Below the pieces are notes generated by a model. It searched no databases. It was not told the origin of the DNA and saw only the letters and a program-made list of their open reading frames with translations. From Lasioglossum baleicum (lineage: Eukaryota; Arthropoda; Insecta; Hymenoptera; Halictidae): DNA of 64,000 nucleotides. The stretch spans positions 9,858,001 through 9,922,000 of the forward strand of contig NC_134941.1 in the NCBI RefSeq assembly GCF_051020765.1, written 5' to 3'. Both the position numbers and the translations under genes were made by a program. Of this stretch, positions 12,101 to 25,053 are shown one piece after another; within the stretch, counting starts at the first letter, position 1, and every line of letters begins with the position of its first letter.

Positions 12101-14100
12101 TTTTATTGCGCAAAATGAAACAGTAGAAATGTATAATGTAGCATAAAATTAAGAAATCTGGCGCAGATAAATGGAATGAAATAACACGAATATTTTTCTT
12201 GGTGTCTGTGTCGTTTTATTGTTTAAAACTAATCGGTGGAAATGGAAGAGTATCAATGCATAATGCGAATCCAACGATCCAGCGCCGCGATACTCGTGTC
12301 CGCAAATTAATTAAGAAATGGCTGCGAGCGCGGCCATAATTACGCCCGGCAAAACAACTCGTTAAACGGCAAACACTTTTTGTACGAGGAAAATGACGCA
12401 CACTAATCGTTCGATGTCACCTTATAATGAAACCTATTCCGTCGCGAACGCCGTATGAAACTGGTTGCAAAGTTGAATGGGAAGTAAGCCATTACGTTGA
12501 GTCAGGGAACTGTCCTTAATTTACCATCTCTACGTTTCGACTTATTACCCGAACACCATCGAAATAATTACCGGCCCGATGTTCCATTCGACTCCATTTT
12601 ATGCGGCGAATCAACGGCCACGTGTTCCCCTTCGTGTTTTGCGCCGAGGCGAATTTTTCCAATTTTATACTACTGAACAGAATCACGCTGAAGACTTTCA
12701 CGAACTCCAAAATTTGTACTAATCGACAGCTGTTTTATTACCCAATAAGTGCAAAATAAAATATATTTAGCGGATTTAAATTGCAGGTACCTTCTGTTGC
12801 ACTATTGGTGAAGGATTGCATTCCGAATTTTTGGAGGTCTGTGCAAATTTTCCGCATTTTTCTTCTGTTTTAAATGAAGGGGTAGAGATAAAATAGCAGA
12901 GGCGAAGAAAAAAAGAAGTATTCTGACCACGTTTCCATGATTTTTTGCCTGTGTGGAGTGGCACGATTGTGCAGAACACAATTACCTGAAGTGGACTCGA
13001 ACCTTGTTCCGCAGATAATGCAGCTCGACAATAAAGCCGAATTTATTATTTCTCGATACGACGAAAATAACCTTTCTATCGCAATCGGCCTTCTACATAA
13101 ATATTTTAGAAAACTGAGATAATGATAAACGTTCGGCAGTGCTTCCGTGAAATGGTTAGCTCGACGCGGTGTTTAAATTAATCTCTGAAAGAACATAATC
13201 ATTAATCGAAACTTCCTCTAATTTTAATAAATTGTAAATAATTGATGTTAAGTCTACATACTACAATAAACCTAATTGTATTCTCTACGGGCAATTAATC
13301 ACCAGAAAAATATTTCCAGTGTTCCGATATAACGGAGCACGTTGCTTAAGGATCATTATTGCAAGACATAACCGCAACCCTTGCCCAGCCTACAACAATA
13401 CAGTGCGATCTTGCAATTTTTCGTAAATGCCGTTAAACGTGCTTTAAACCATTATTCGAGGCTACGCGTCAATTATACGAGCCTATTACGCCTGTAATTC
13501 CAATTTACGGGACCGACTGACGTAAAACTACTAACGTATCATTTCAAGTACCATCGACGAGCTACGAACTAAAATAAATAACTACGAAAACATAGTAATA
13601 CACTTTCGGCCCTCGCGTCCCCGCCCCGCGCCGTCTTCTAGATAAAACAATGAGATCTTCGAGAGGCTCTCAGTGTCAATTACAACAATAGAGACTTTAG
13701 ATTAATTTAATCGAGGGGGATACTCCAAAAATTCACGAAAAGTTTTGACACTGACGAGTTTTAGAAGCTAGAACTGAAATGAAGAATTGATTTTCTATCA
13801 TCAATTAAATGTATATATTTTGGCAATTTTCATAGAAAAAAAATCCTGCTTTCCTCCACAGTACTCTAACCCCCCAGCACGCTGAACATCCATAAAACAG
13901 CGTATCCGGAGGGCTGAACTAATTCATGGTACGTGCTGCTACTCCTTATATCAGGGAAGGAGTAGAAGAACATGATAGACATTGTCATTTCCCCCGTAAT
14001 TCCTGTCATGTCGCAGACAGCATCGTCAAACACCCATGTCGCCTATGGTCGACATGCGCACTGATCGTGTTAACACACTATCACATGGCATTAACAGAGC
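9126..14100. other. No gene recognised
   Basis: About 5 kb of mostly AT-rich sequence. A frame at 10179-10589 begins only at TTG and has no recognisable domain. Two similar but decayed blocks containing CGTTTTATTG lie about 110-120 bases apart near 12.1-12.27 kb. Nothing else stands out. Confidence 0.45.
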
Positions 14101-15650
14101 GCTGATTCCATGGTCAAATCGGAAAGGTTAGTATACCGCTCGGCTGGTCGGCCGTATTGAGCCGAGCCGAGCCGAGACGAGGCGAGGGTACGGAGCGCCC
14201 GAATGCAGGTTGAGTATAAGTGAAAGTGAGGTTAGGTTTGGTCGCGCATCACGTGGTGCACCACGGGGTCCAAACGAGGTTAATCGAGAGGACCGAGAGG
14301 ACCGAGCGCCGGCGCAACCAATCAACACAAATGTGCTGGCCACTCTGTTCTCCTCTATTCCTCCCTTGAATTGCTCCGATATTAAACGCAATTTACAAAA
14401 CGCTCTACGGTAGCTATCATTTCCGCGACCTGTCCGCGGCGTGGTCCGCGTGCGTGCACGCGTCGTATACGTCATCGACGTGCAAAAAAAGGCCGTCGTT
14501 GCGAACGTTAGAAGGAAAATTCCAACGTCACCGACGACGGTCTTGGGACGGTCGTGTGACCGACTGGGAATATCGAATGACACCGAGAGAGTACACGCAC
14601 GCGGGGGGTCAAGAGAGAGAGAGAGAGAGAGTGGGTGTAGGGAGGAGAAAATGGGGAAAAAAATCATGTTTCGTATTCCTTCGACGGCCGCTAGTCAGCG
14701 CTGAAGTAGTATTTGCGCGAATTTCGAAGAATAAAGCAAGAATGCGTGTTCTAGAAGACGATTTAGCGCGCGGGGCTTGGGAGGGGGCGGGCCGGGGGGT
14801 GTGTGGAGGGAGGGAGGGATGTATATTGAGCCCGCGTCAAGAAGAGCATTCTAAAGATACTCGGGCCGCGTTTTGTGAATCGGGAATCGTGTTTCCCGGT
14901 GGTGGGCCTTTGCCACGATACTCACCGATCAGTGGAAAGATACTCGGCTGGTCCAGTAGCGACTTGAGGCTGTTTTCAACGAGGATGGGAGAAGAACGGT
15001 CCTTGTCACTCATTTCACGCACTGCGCCACGAAGCCACACGTTCCGAGGTACACACGCACACCAACTACGTTCGTATACGGGAGTAACACCGCGGGCGCG
15101 AGAGGGACAGAGATAGGTTGAGAGAGCGAGAGGCGTGTATCGGGCGGCTCTTTTATTGTATGCGTGCACGCGAAACTGTGGTGCGAACGTCCACACCAGA
15201 ATGAGAGGTCGCGCGAGTGAAACAGAGAGAGAAAGAGATGGAACAGGGGCACACACGCGGACAACCGTGCAATAACAGGCGAGACACCGTGCGACGATGG
15301 GAACCGATTGTGCCTCCCGTGGGACACGATCGAACGACGTTCTTCCAGACCGGCAGAGAGAAAAGGCGCCCGCACCCGAACCTCTCACCTCGTCACGCTG
15401 TTCAAACTATCACCCGAGACGGTCGCGGCCCGTTCGAACACTCTGGCCACGTTAAAATAAACGCGGAGCGCCTACCCTGTGCACGGTGCTCTTGAAAATC
15501 AATCTAAAAGTGGCTCGGCTGGTGGCGCAATCTCCTGGCTACCCTCTGGACCGACTCGCGGACAAGTGAACGACGCCTGCCGTACTGATAACGAGCGCTG
15601 TCTTTGCTTTCGCCTTATCGCGATGCGCGCGCATACCACCGGATTCCCTC
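14101..15650. promoter_or_regulatory. CpG-rich region with microsatellites, likely promoter or 5' exon of an unidentified gene
   Basis: CG-rich DNA with overlapping open frames on both strands (largest at 14128-14667 minus, 14454-15116 plus, 14837-15388 minus), which argues that none is coding. It holds GAGCC repeats at 14158-14180, a GA run at 14610-14630 and a G-rich tract at 14772-14818. Such patches in hymenopteran genomes often mark transcription starts; which gene or strand it serves cannot be read from this window. Confidence 0.35.
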
Positions 15651-17437
15651 CACCACGCCCCCCATCTGTCAGCCGTTTGCAAAAGTTCGTCGGTTCGCAA
15701 ACATCCTACAAGTCACAACTGACAGTTTTGCTTCCCTTGTCAGAGATTTCGACATTTCGGGAATCGCTCGCCAATCCTCGACTTTATCCGTCACAGAGCC
15801 GTAACCTTACTTTCGTTATGGTGCGTCGATAGAAAAGCTATGTTACCGACGATATTATCGGATCAACACATGACCAGTTCGAAAATGAAAAACTCTTTCT
15901 GTTTTCATTTAGTCCGATCGATGGTACACGATTTGCTAACTTCGCGTCAGCTCACTACGAGATTAGGTCGACAATTTTTAATTTTTTTCACAGAGACGGA
16001 AAATTATAACTTGGAGATGGGTGAAGGTCGTGGAGAGTACCGGTTAGACACACTGATTAACACGGACATGTATAATTCTAGTTTTAATTGCAAGCATCTA
16101 GCCGAATGTAACCAGTTCACTGTTTGTTCTTGAAAAAATACATTCTACATGCTTTTTTATCTGTATCAAATTCTTCATTATCTCTAATATGAAAAGTAAC
16201 AATGTAAACACGTATCGTACTTTGACAAGCAACAACGCAATACATACCACGTTTAAATATTAAAATGATACATTTTTCAACAGCATTCAGATAATTACGC
16301 ATACATCTCTAAAATTTGCCCTTTCGTTCTAGTCTGAAGTTTAAAAAAGTGTGACTCACCGAATACATTCTGCCTCTTTTGTTGTCAATTGCACAAGTAC
16401 GGTTTATATGACAATTACATTAAAAATTCAACGAATCTTTGCGATTTTCTCTCAACACTTTTCGATAAATGAACTGTGCACCTCCAAGGACGCGCATCAT
16501 TCGAACCTTAGACCATAAAGTATATATGGTCTGAGATTCGAAAAATCACCCCGCGTTTCGATTTTCCGAATGATTTCGATAATCGCGCATTTCGATTATT
16601 TCGACAGCATTATCGATATTTTGATTCAATCAATTGAACGAATAAATTGATTAAATTCTTTGAACAGAATTAGTATAATAAAGATATAAATGATTCAATC
16701 CGAAAACGCTGTAATTAATATTAGAAAAATAAGCTGGAAATTTCGCGATTTGTGTTACAAAGTTTTCCAGGGTTTGAACTGTACGTCACTCTTTTATGTA
16801 CAAAGTACAAAGCTTACAAGGTGATCATTTACAATGAGTCGTTTATTTCAATTCGAAGGACATGAAAGAACGATAAGCGTGTGTGTTTCGTTAACAATTC
16901 TTCTTTCGTCAAATATCAACTTACAAAAGCAGCTCACATGAAGTACGAATTGCTTAGTAGCATGCTTAACATCTTACAGTATAGTTGAACATTATTTTTG
17001 GTTTTTCATGGATGTCGATCGTATGTATAATATGCATACTTAATAGAAATTATAGAAAATATTTTGCACCTAATTAACATTAATTATTATACTTCTTTTG
17101 CTATTCTGTACGTTAGGTATTAGCTAACAAAGCTTTGAACAAGTTTATATATCCTACATTGTGTTTATCAGCCTGCTTGCAAAATATAAACATCAGAAAA
17201 CCTGTTGACTCGAAGCACATAGTAAACGCATTACCTTGTTCTAAGTACTCTTGGCGAAAAGCAAACAAAATGCAGGGCGAATAGGCAGTATCTTGAACAC
17301 AATATTTACAGGAAACTGTATTGTACCGGTATTCGATCGCATTCAACGTTCACTCGCTTAAAACTCATTGAATATCAATGTATCCGATATATATTCACTA
17401 GATGCTTTCATTTAGAAATTAAGTTACACCCATGCTC
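15651..17437. other. Region downstream of the coiled-coil gene, including its probable 3' UTR
   Basis: AT-rich sequence. The minus-strand coiled-coil gene stops at 17438, so its 3' UTR should extend leftwards from there; a TTTATT (AATAAA on the minus strand) lies near 16843. A short hairpin with TTCGAA ends sits at 16500-16542. No coding exon recognised. Confidence 0.4.
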
Positions 17438-20400
17438 TCAAACCCAAACGCTCAGAGATTCGGTATTGGTTTGCGAGGAGGCGAAACTACGTCTCTGCTG
17501 CTTCAGCAGGCTTTTGAGTTCAGCTGGAGTGGAGGACCATCTGCGGTGCCTAGCCTTGTCCACAGGTATTTCAGGGAGGCCGATCTCCGTGTGGCAACCC
17601 TTGATCGGTGAGAGCGACAGAACACCGGGTAAACCAATTTCTTGAAACGAACTCATAGAGGAGAATCCACTCTCATCCTCCACGCTGCTCACACTAAAAG
17701 CTGGCTTAGACTTGGAATATCTCTCCTTCTCCTTCTTCTCAATCTTTCTGGTAGATTTATTTGGCGTAGAAGTTGGAGTAAACATGAACGTATTGACATT
17801 CTCTGGCAGTGAAACATTGATGGAACTATGAGCTAGAAGAGCATCCTCCTCCTCGGTGGTTTTGCTACTTCCCGAGTTGAGCGACGTGGCATCGATGGAC
17901 ATTCTAACACCCGGAAGAAGACTCTGTAAGCTCCGTTCAGTCTCCGCGACATGAGACAACGATTTCATGAAACACGTTCTACCATCACTCTCCACTCCTC
18001 TCGATTCGTTCCCGTGGTCACAGCTGCGACGACGTGCGTAACTGACCGCCTCCTGTACTGTCGTCGAGTTGACAAAACTATTGTTTTGCAGGGACAGCGA
18101 TACCTCGTTGTTGTGACTGTTGTGTCGGCCGTGATCTACCGGCGAGGGAGAGGACTCTGTATTATCGACTGGCGTGTACCTCGTTAGATCAGGCTCCCTC
18201 ATGGATAGCAGCGACTGAACCGTTCTCATTAATCTGCAAAGAGTCACAGCGTTAATACGATCTGATATCATCGAGCTACTTTTATGGTAATTGAGCAAAA
18301 GGTAAACATTTGGAAAACATCAGGTGATCCAAAGGTTTTATTGATTGGAAATTGAGTGGTGATAGCTAAGAACAGCTGAGAATAGGTACCTGAATGCTTC
18401 TTGCGACAGCTTCTGAGGTGGTACATCGTTAGGGTTCATCTCCTGCTGCTTGGGCCTTTTATAGGCCACTGCGTCGTACGATTTATTGAGATCATTGGAT
18501 TTGTTGCGCGGTGGCGTGCAATGCACTGGGTCGTTCCTGCGCAGCACTGACCAGGTGAAGTCTCGGTGGCCAGTAGTGCAGGGTGAGATCTGCGTGACGG
18601 ATTTCGCCCTGGCGAAGCGGGACGAGTCCGAGGATGAGGAAGATGAGGACGTCGTAGAGGCGCCACGATTCGGCGAGGAGTCGTCGTGCACCGTGTGGAC
18701 GCTTCTGCTCCGAGGGACTCGTCCGGTCGAACCTTTGTCCTTGAGACTACTCTTCTCGTGAAGAATATCCAAGCTTTTGCGGGCTCGGTCCAGGAAACGC
18801 ACCACCTGCTCCATCAGTGAGCGGTACATCTGCCTGTTCGCGTCTACCTGCAATTTTGGAGTAAAATTGTTAGATGTTACGATATGCTATTTTTTTTAAA
18901 TACTTATATAATATGAGGTATGTGCTAATCTAGGATCGCAAAAATGATTTTGTCCTTCCGAAGATCAAGAATGTAAACAAACTGGAATTTTCAAGTGGAA
19001 CGAGACCTGCACGGCCAAGATCGGCCAAACCAGAGTAGAAGCGGGACCTCATTCCACTCGGTATTAGTCACATTAAAGGAGCAGTTTCTGCCGAAGATAG
19101 TGAAAGTGTTCTGCAGCTCGAAGAAAAAAATCGTAGGCCTTCGAGGTGTCGGGACACATCAGCGTCCGTGAGCTTCTGGTCACCCAACCAGAACTACCAT
19201 ACACGGAGAGGTTAAATTAATTAACACAGATGAGAAATATCTTCAGCAGATGCGCTAAGTGCATTTGCATCCTCGGGACTTTCGCCATAAAACGTCGGCG
19301 ATCGAACTTTGATACTTCGAAGTGGCAAAAACACCAGACGCTGGAGTAGTTCTCCTTTCACGTACTACATTTTTCGAAAATAGGAATGCTCATTTTTGTT
19401 GGCACGACGATGGAATTGCTCTTATCCTCCAAGGACTACGATTTTTGGAAATGGGAATGTTCGATGAGTGTTTATTTGTTCTCCGATGAATCACTGATCT
19501 TTGGCGATAGTTGGTGTACTTGGGGTTCCCCGAACATCCTTAATATGGCGGTGTGTTTGGCAATGACAGGCCGACAAAGCGTTATCTCGACAAAATAATT
19601 CGGTGTCGACCGATCGAGGATTAAATAATCGGAACAAGGTAATCTGGTCGAGGGCATTACCAGCTTACCCGTGCGAGTCGAGCACATTAAACGATCGTCA
19701 GCCGCGATTACATACAAACCTGTTTCAGTTGCCATTGCAATGTTTCGATCTCCGTCTGCAGCACTACATTGTCGATCATTTGCGTGTGCGGCGTCCGATT
19801 TAGCGTCAGCGCATCCTGCAGCCTGTGATTCTCGTCGATCAACGACTGGTATTGCTGAAACAGAAACACAGAAATTAATCATCCACCCTCTGGTTATCTC
19901 CCGTTAACTATCTCCGTATTTTGCCACTCCTGAATGCCAACATTAATATTATAATAGATGAAACGACAAGATGTTGTAAACGTTTGTAGTGCAAACGACC
20001 TGCTAAGCACGTGTGCCTCGGTTAATTAAGATTTTTCGATTGGCGTGCTTATTGTTGGCACGCAAAGCGTCCGGTTTCTGGTACAACTTTCCTGGATGCA
20101 ATAATTATTTTTAAAGGAAGAAAGAGGCACGATGGTGTGCGCACGCTTTGATACAAGGTTTCACCTTGCGTAGGAGATTCTCACACGGTGGAGTGAACAC
20201 AAAACCAACGTTAGCAGAGCGTACGCTTATTTATATTGTACAACAATCTCTGCTCTCGTCTACCAATGGCCTCGAGTAATCTCACTTTTCATTTTCGAAT
20301 TCCGTAACATTACAAAATTGAACTGAAATTGGTGGCAAATGTTCAAAATGATTAAATAATTTTTTTTAAAAAAAGAGCAGTCGAATATTCGTAACTGGGG

Positions 20401-23400
20401 CCATTTAGAGAATCAATTAAATACAAAAATAATAGCAAGGGAAAAAGGGCGACTCTAAGCTTGTTTTACGGAACCAATGGATGTGTCACCGCTTATGGCA
20501 GGTGCGCAAATAAGCATAAGCGTGCGCAGTCCATCGAACCCTCAAAATTACGGATGGGTCGCCATCTTGAACAAGCTATCGTGCCTCCGCGAAGAATTTT
20601 AATAGAACGAGCGCGAGTTTTCGTTATTCCAGTCACGCGGCTGTTATCGAACAAACAATTAACCATCGAACAGTTAGACGAGTTACTAATCGAAGCCCAT
20701 TTAAGAGCGTGCGTGTCGACAATGCGGATCGTTCGAACAGTAGACGCCTGCTGTCTCTCTCCCTCCCCCTCTCTCTTTCTCTCTTTTCCTTTCTGTTTAC
20801 AACAGCCGTTGGGCATTTGCATTTTTTCTTTCTCTCTCTCGCCTTTTCTTTTCGGTGCTCGTCCTTAAAGACGGGCATAAAGAACCCCTCGAAGAAACAC
20901 GAGGTTTCTGACATTTCCATACAATGGCGGGAAAAAATACGGTACGAGTTGCGAGATATCCGGCGATGGGCCATGCTTGATAACGAAGCCAGGACGCGAG
21001 AGATGTTGAAAGAGTCGTGCGTTCATCGTTCGAATCGGTCTCCGCGTTCAATCTATCGCCCATCATTCAAATCGCGGGACAAAATTCTGTTCCTGACACA
21101 CGCGTGTACCCACGGGACGTCGACAAAAAAATCCTCGGAACCGGAGAGAAAAGATACGATAGAAAAATTGGGGGATTTGGGAGGTGTTGCAAAATTTTCA
21201 CTGCGAAACGGATTTTTAGATAACAATTCGTCGTTTGAACTACTTGACGGCGGAGAGGGGTTCCCGACATCCTACCTCAATGTTTTATAAAAATACTGAT
21301 TCCACCATTTTATAAAACTGGATTGCCTTTTCCCAAGCCGTTGACACTAACGTAACAGCAACGAATTAAATCGTGGGAAAGGAGCAAGATTTCTCTATGG
21401 AATTAGGAATTCCTCGACGACCGAAATTTACATGAGACAATTCCGTAAGAATGGTAAGAGCATGAATTTATTACGCGAATAATTACTGCGCGCGTGAACA
21501 GTTCGTCCCAAGCTGTTCGTTTCTACGTTTTCGCAGCGTTTGGAAAGAGGGGTTTATTTTCTATCGAGAATCAGAATCAGGCCTCCGCTTGCACAATTAT
21601 GATGTATTACAGATTTCATTAGCAGCCACTTCACACTCGTTGAAGTAACCGACTCAGGCGCCTTAGAATCCACACCGCTCGAGGCGTTCGCTCTATTAAT
21701 TTCTTAATTATACCCGTCGCGTCAGTTGTTGTTGCTCCTGCATCTTGCGCTTTCCTTTAGCATTTTCAACTTGTCCGTCTGCTGGACAATAGTCTGCAGA
21801 TTTCAACGATGTCGTTAGAATCATTCGACGACTCCACTGTGGTTCGAACCTGTCCGCCATTTTGGTTCCGCGGAGGAATCCTTCGTTTCAGAACCTCTCT
21901 TAACAAATTCATTGTGCAAATTTGCTAATACTTATTCTGTTGTCAATATTTAATCTTTTGATAATGTCCGTGCACAATCGTTAAATAAATTATTCTGGCT
22001 AAGTACTTAGAAAAAAACTGCACACGTATATTCATGCGATCGCGCGGCGTTTAGCAGTAAATAAATGAATAGTGATCGGCGCGCATCATTGTTCGTTGCT
22101 CGCGGGCGAGCAGGGTTCTGTAATTCGAACAATTATGAACGGTACCGTATGTACACGATGACGACCATTAGCACAAAGAGAACCCAGGCCGATGTGTAGA
22201 AGTAGAAACGAAGGAATACTGAATAATTCAGGCAGTGACCGTAGCGAGTGACGTCACGATAGTATTCAGCCGGTGGACGGTTCAAGCTGACCGACCATGC
22301 GGAACCCCATCCGCTTGGGACCCCACTAAAAATTTCAGCTTTCCGTACAAATTCCCCCATCGGCGCGGCTCTACCGTGCGAGCAAGAAACCCGTGGAGGT
22401 CAGCCCCGAAGAAACCATACGCAAAACGTCCAATCGTTACTTAACTGTACCGTTTCACCCGAGACAAAAACCCGGCAACGATTTTCTTGCAATCGTCCCG
22501 GCCAGACCCGATGTTCTATTCGCGTTCGCACATAGACCCATGGTACTGGTGCGATTCTATGTGTTACGCTCTCTGTCGTATTATAAAGCACTGATGGTCG
22601 ACATGCTTGTGCTCTTCGAGGTTCGAACGACAACCGTCGCGTCGGCCAGTTGGTTGACGAAGTATGTAGTCCAGCAACGGGGCTCCACGCTCCAGGATAA
22701 AAGCCTATCCGTAGAACCACGCGTAACATTATGCAACATATTCGCGTGAAAGTTCTACTATACAGATGCATCGTTAACCGTTTTACTTGCGAGAATCGAG
22801 ATTGGGAGCCTGATGAAGGTGGGGCACGCGGTTAGGGAAAAGTGGAGTCGAGCTACAGTCTTCAGGGAACGAGATTGAAGCGCTGCAGTTTAAGTCTGTT
22901 CTGAAAAGTGGAGGCAAAATTCTTCAGAAGTTGTAAGTAGGCTAGATTGTAGGGTAGTCTTTGATTCTAGGTGCCCCTATTAGAGCAGGGTCCTGAAATT
23001 GACGATCTGGGAGTAGAGTCAGTATTCTGTGGTCTGGACTGTCTGAACAGAAAGCTAGAACTCATAGGTACCATCTTGCTAGATCCTAGAAACGATCCCC
23101 AGTGTAGAATGAACAGTAAATGAAAAATTAATAACAATTGTGAGAAGAACTGACAAGAGTTGATGATAAATTACACAGCTTGGAGTATACACAATAATCT
23201 TTGAAGAACTATATTCTGGTCTGCCTTCAACAGTCTAATACTACTTCTGAGAATAGAAGCCTTCATCCTAGATCCTAGAAACGATCCCCAGTGTAGAATG
23301 AACAGTAAATGAAAAATTAATAACAATTGAGAAGAACTGACAGGAGTTGATGATAAATTACACAGCTTGGAGTATACACAATAATCTTTGAAGAACTAGA

Positions 23401-25013
23401 TTCTAGTCTGTCTTCAACAGTCTAATACTACTTCTGAGAATAGAAGCCTCCACAGTTACCACTTCGCTAAATCCTATAAATGATGATCCTCGGCGCACAA
23501 CCAACAGTTAGCAGAGAATTAATGATAATTGAGAAGAGCTGACAGTAATTGATAGCTACTACCTTTGAGCCGGGGTCCTCGTCAGAGGACAGAGTCTAAA
23601 AAAGGATCATCTAAAGAGTGCAATCAGTATTAAACGGAATGTTAGCAATAATTGAAAACTCCAGTTGATACTGGCAACGAGAGAGCGCATTTGAAAGTTA
23701 ATCTCCGGTGTTTGCACAGTTTAATTTTACGTCAGAGAATAAATCTTCCCAGTTGATAGATACAATTATGATGCCCTCATTAAGAGTAAATCTCTTCGTG
23801 ATCATGAGAGTGAAATCAATATCTACATTGGTGAGTTAGATTTTGCCTTCTGCTCCCGGAAATAAATGTCTTTGCCTGATGAGTATCATTATGCTACATT
23901 CCTTGCGAGAATGCTGTCTTGAAAATTATGATCTGACGAGTTGGGGCAATGGTTTCTGAAGAATTGCTACCTGTACTCGTATCATCGGTAAAAACTCTCA
24001 AATCTGTTTCTTCTGAATGCTTTCGATTCGCTGCAAAGAAAATCGAAAGGAATCCCGATTCTCGCTCGTTTGCGGTAGCAGCAAGGCACGAGTACGTGTC
24101 AGGTGTTCTTCTAAAGGTAGCAAATTCGTTTAAACTGTTGCTCGAAACAATCCTTCTTGCATCTGCCGTTTTCGTGAGATTGAACAATCAGTGAAAATTA
24201 TAATCGTGTTTTTAGGAGATTTTTTTCTTTGTGAGAAATTACGTCAGTCTTCAAGGACTTGAACAATGATAACTGCCTCGAAGCAAGACCGTGATTGTGT
24301 ACTCTCCGGTTATCAGTCGTTTCACAACGACTCGGGAGATTAAAAAGTCGGTTACCCTGTCTGGTTACACTTTTCACGTTCATGGAAATCGCATTCCTGT
24401 TTAACGTGACTCATGGAACGCGTTTACATTTGCTCGGCAAATTGGCAGATACGTTTGCAATCTCAATTCCTCAGGTCAAGCCGGTAGATTGAAATATATC
24501 AATTATGGAGAATATTAAAATAATAAAATTAATTATTCCGATAAAATTCGGTTTATTCGAATAGGTATCGCAATATAAATTAATTTCTGAACCTGGATAT
24601 TTAATTCGTCGATGATCAAATTACAGATATCTAATCACAATCGGGGACCGGATATCAGTTTTTCTACCTCGGCATGGTCTGAATCTCGCGAGAACTATGC
24701 GCGGAGTCGGAAACATCTGTTCGCGAGACACAAGTAATGGAAAGAAGGTGGAACAAGAACACGATGGAGATATAGTCGACTACAAAGGACAAGTCGGCCC
24801 TGCCACCCCTGTTAGCAGGTTAAAATCGTAGTCGGAGGATGAATGGCGACGTCATCGACAAGTCGGTACAACCGTTTTCGAAGTCGGAGACGCGTATCCG
24901 GCGCCGTGGAATCAGAAACATGATACGATACACGAAATATGTGACAGAATGAAGTTATAAAAGAGGAAGAAGACGAAGAGCAGGCAAGAGAGAGACACTA
25001 GCGGACGAGAAGG

Positions 25014-25053
<40 letters not shown>

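Noticed and set aside
14128..15388. Several overlapping frames of 120-220 codons on both strands
   Set aside because: All lie in one CpG-rich patch, overlap each other, are Arg/Ser/Pro-rich and have no domain or splice support.
16500..16542. Hairpin with TTCGAA ends, considered as a microRNA precursor
   Set aside because: The stem is about 17 bases with mismatches and a short loop, too small for an animal pre-miRNA, and no known mature sequence was recognised.
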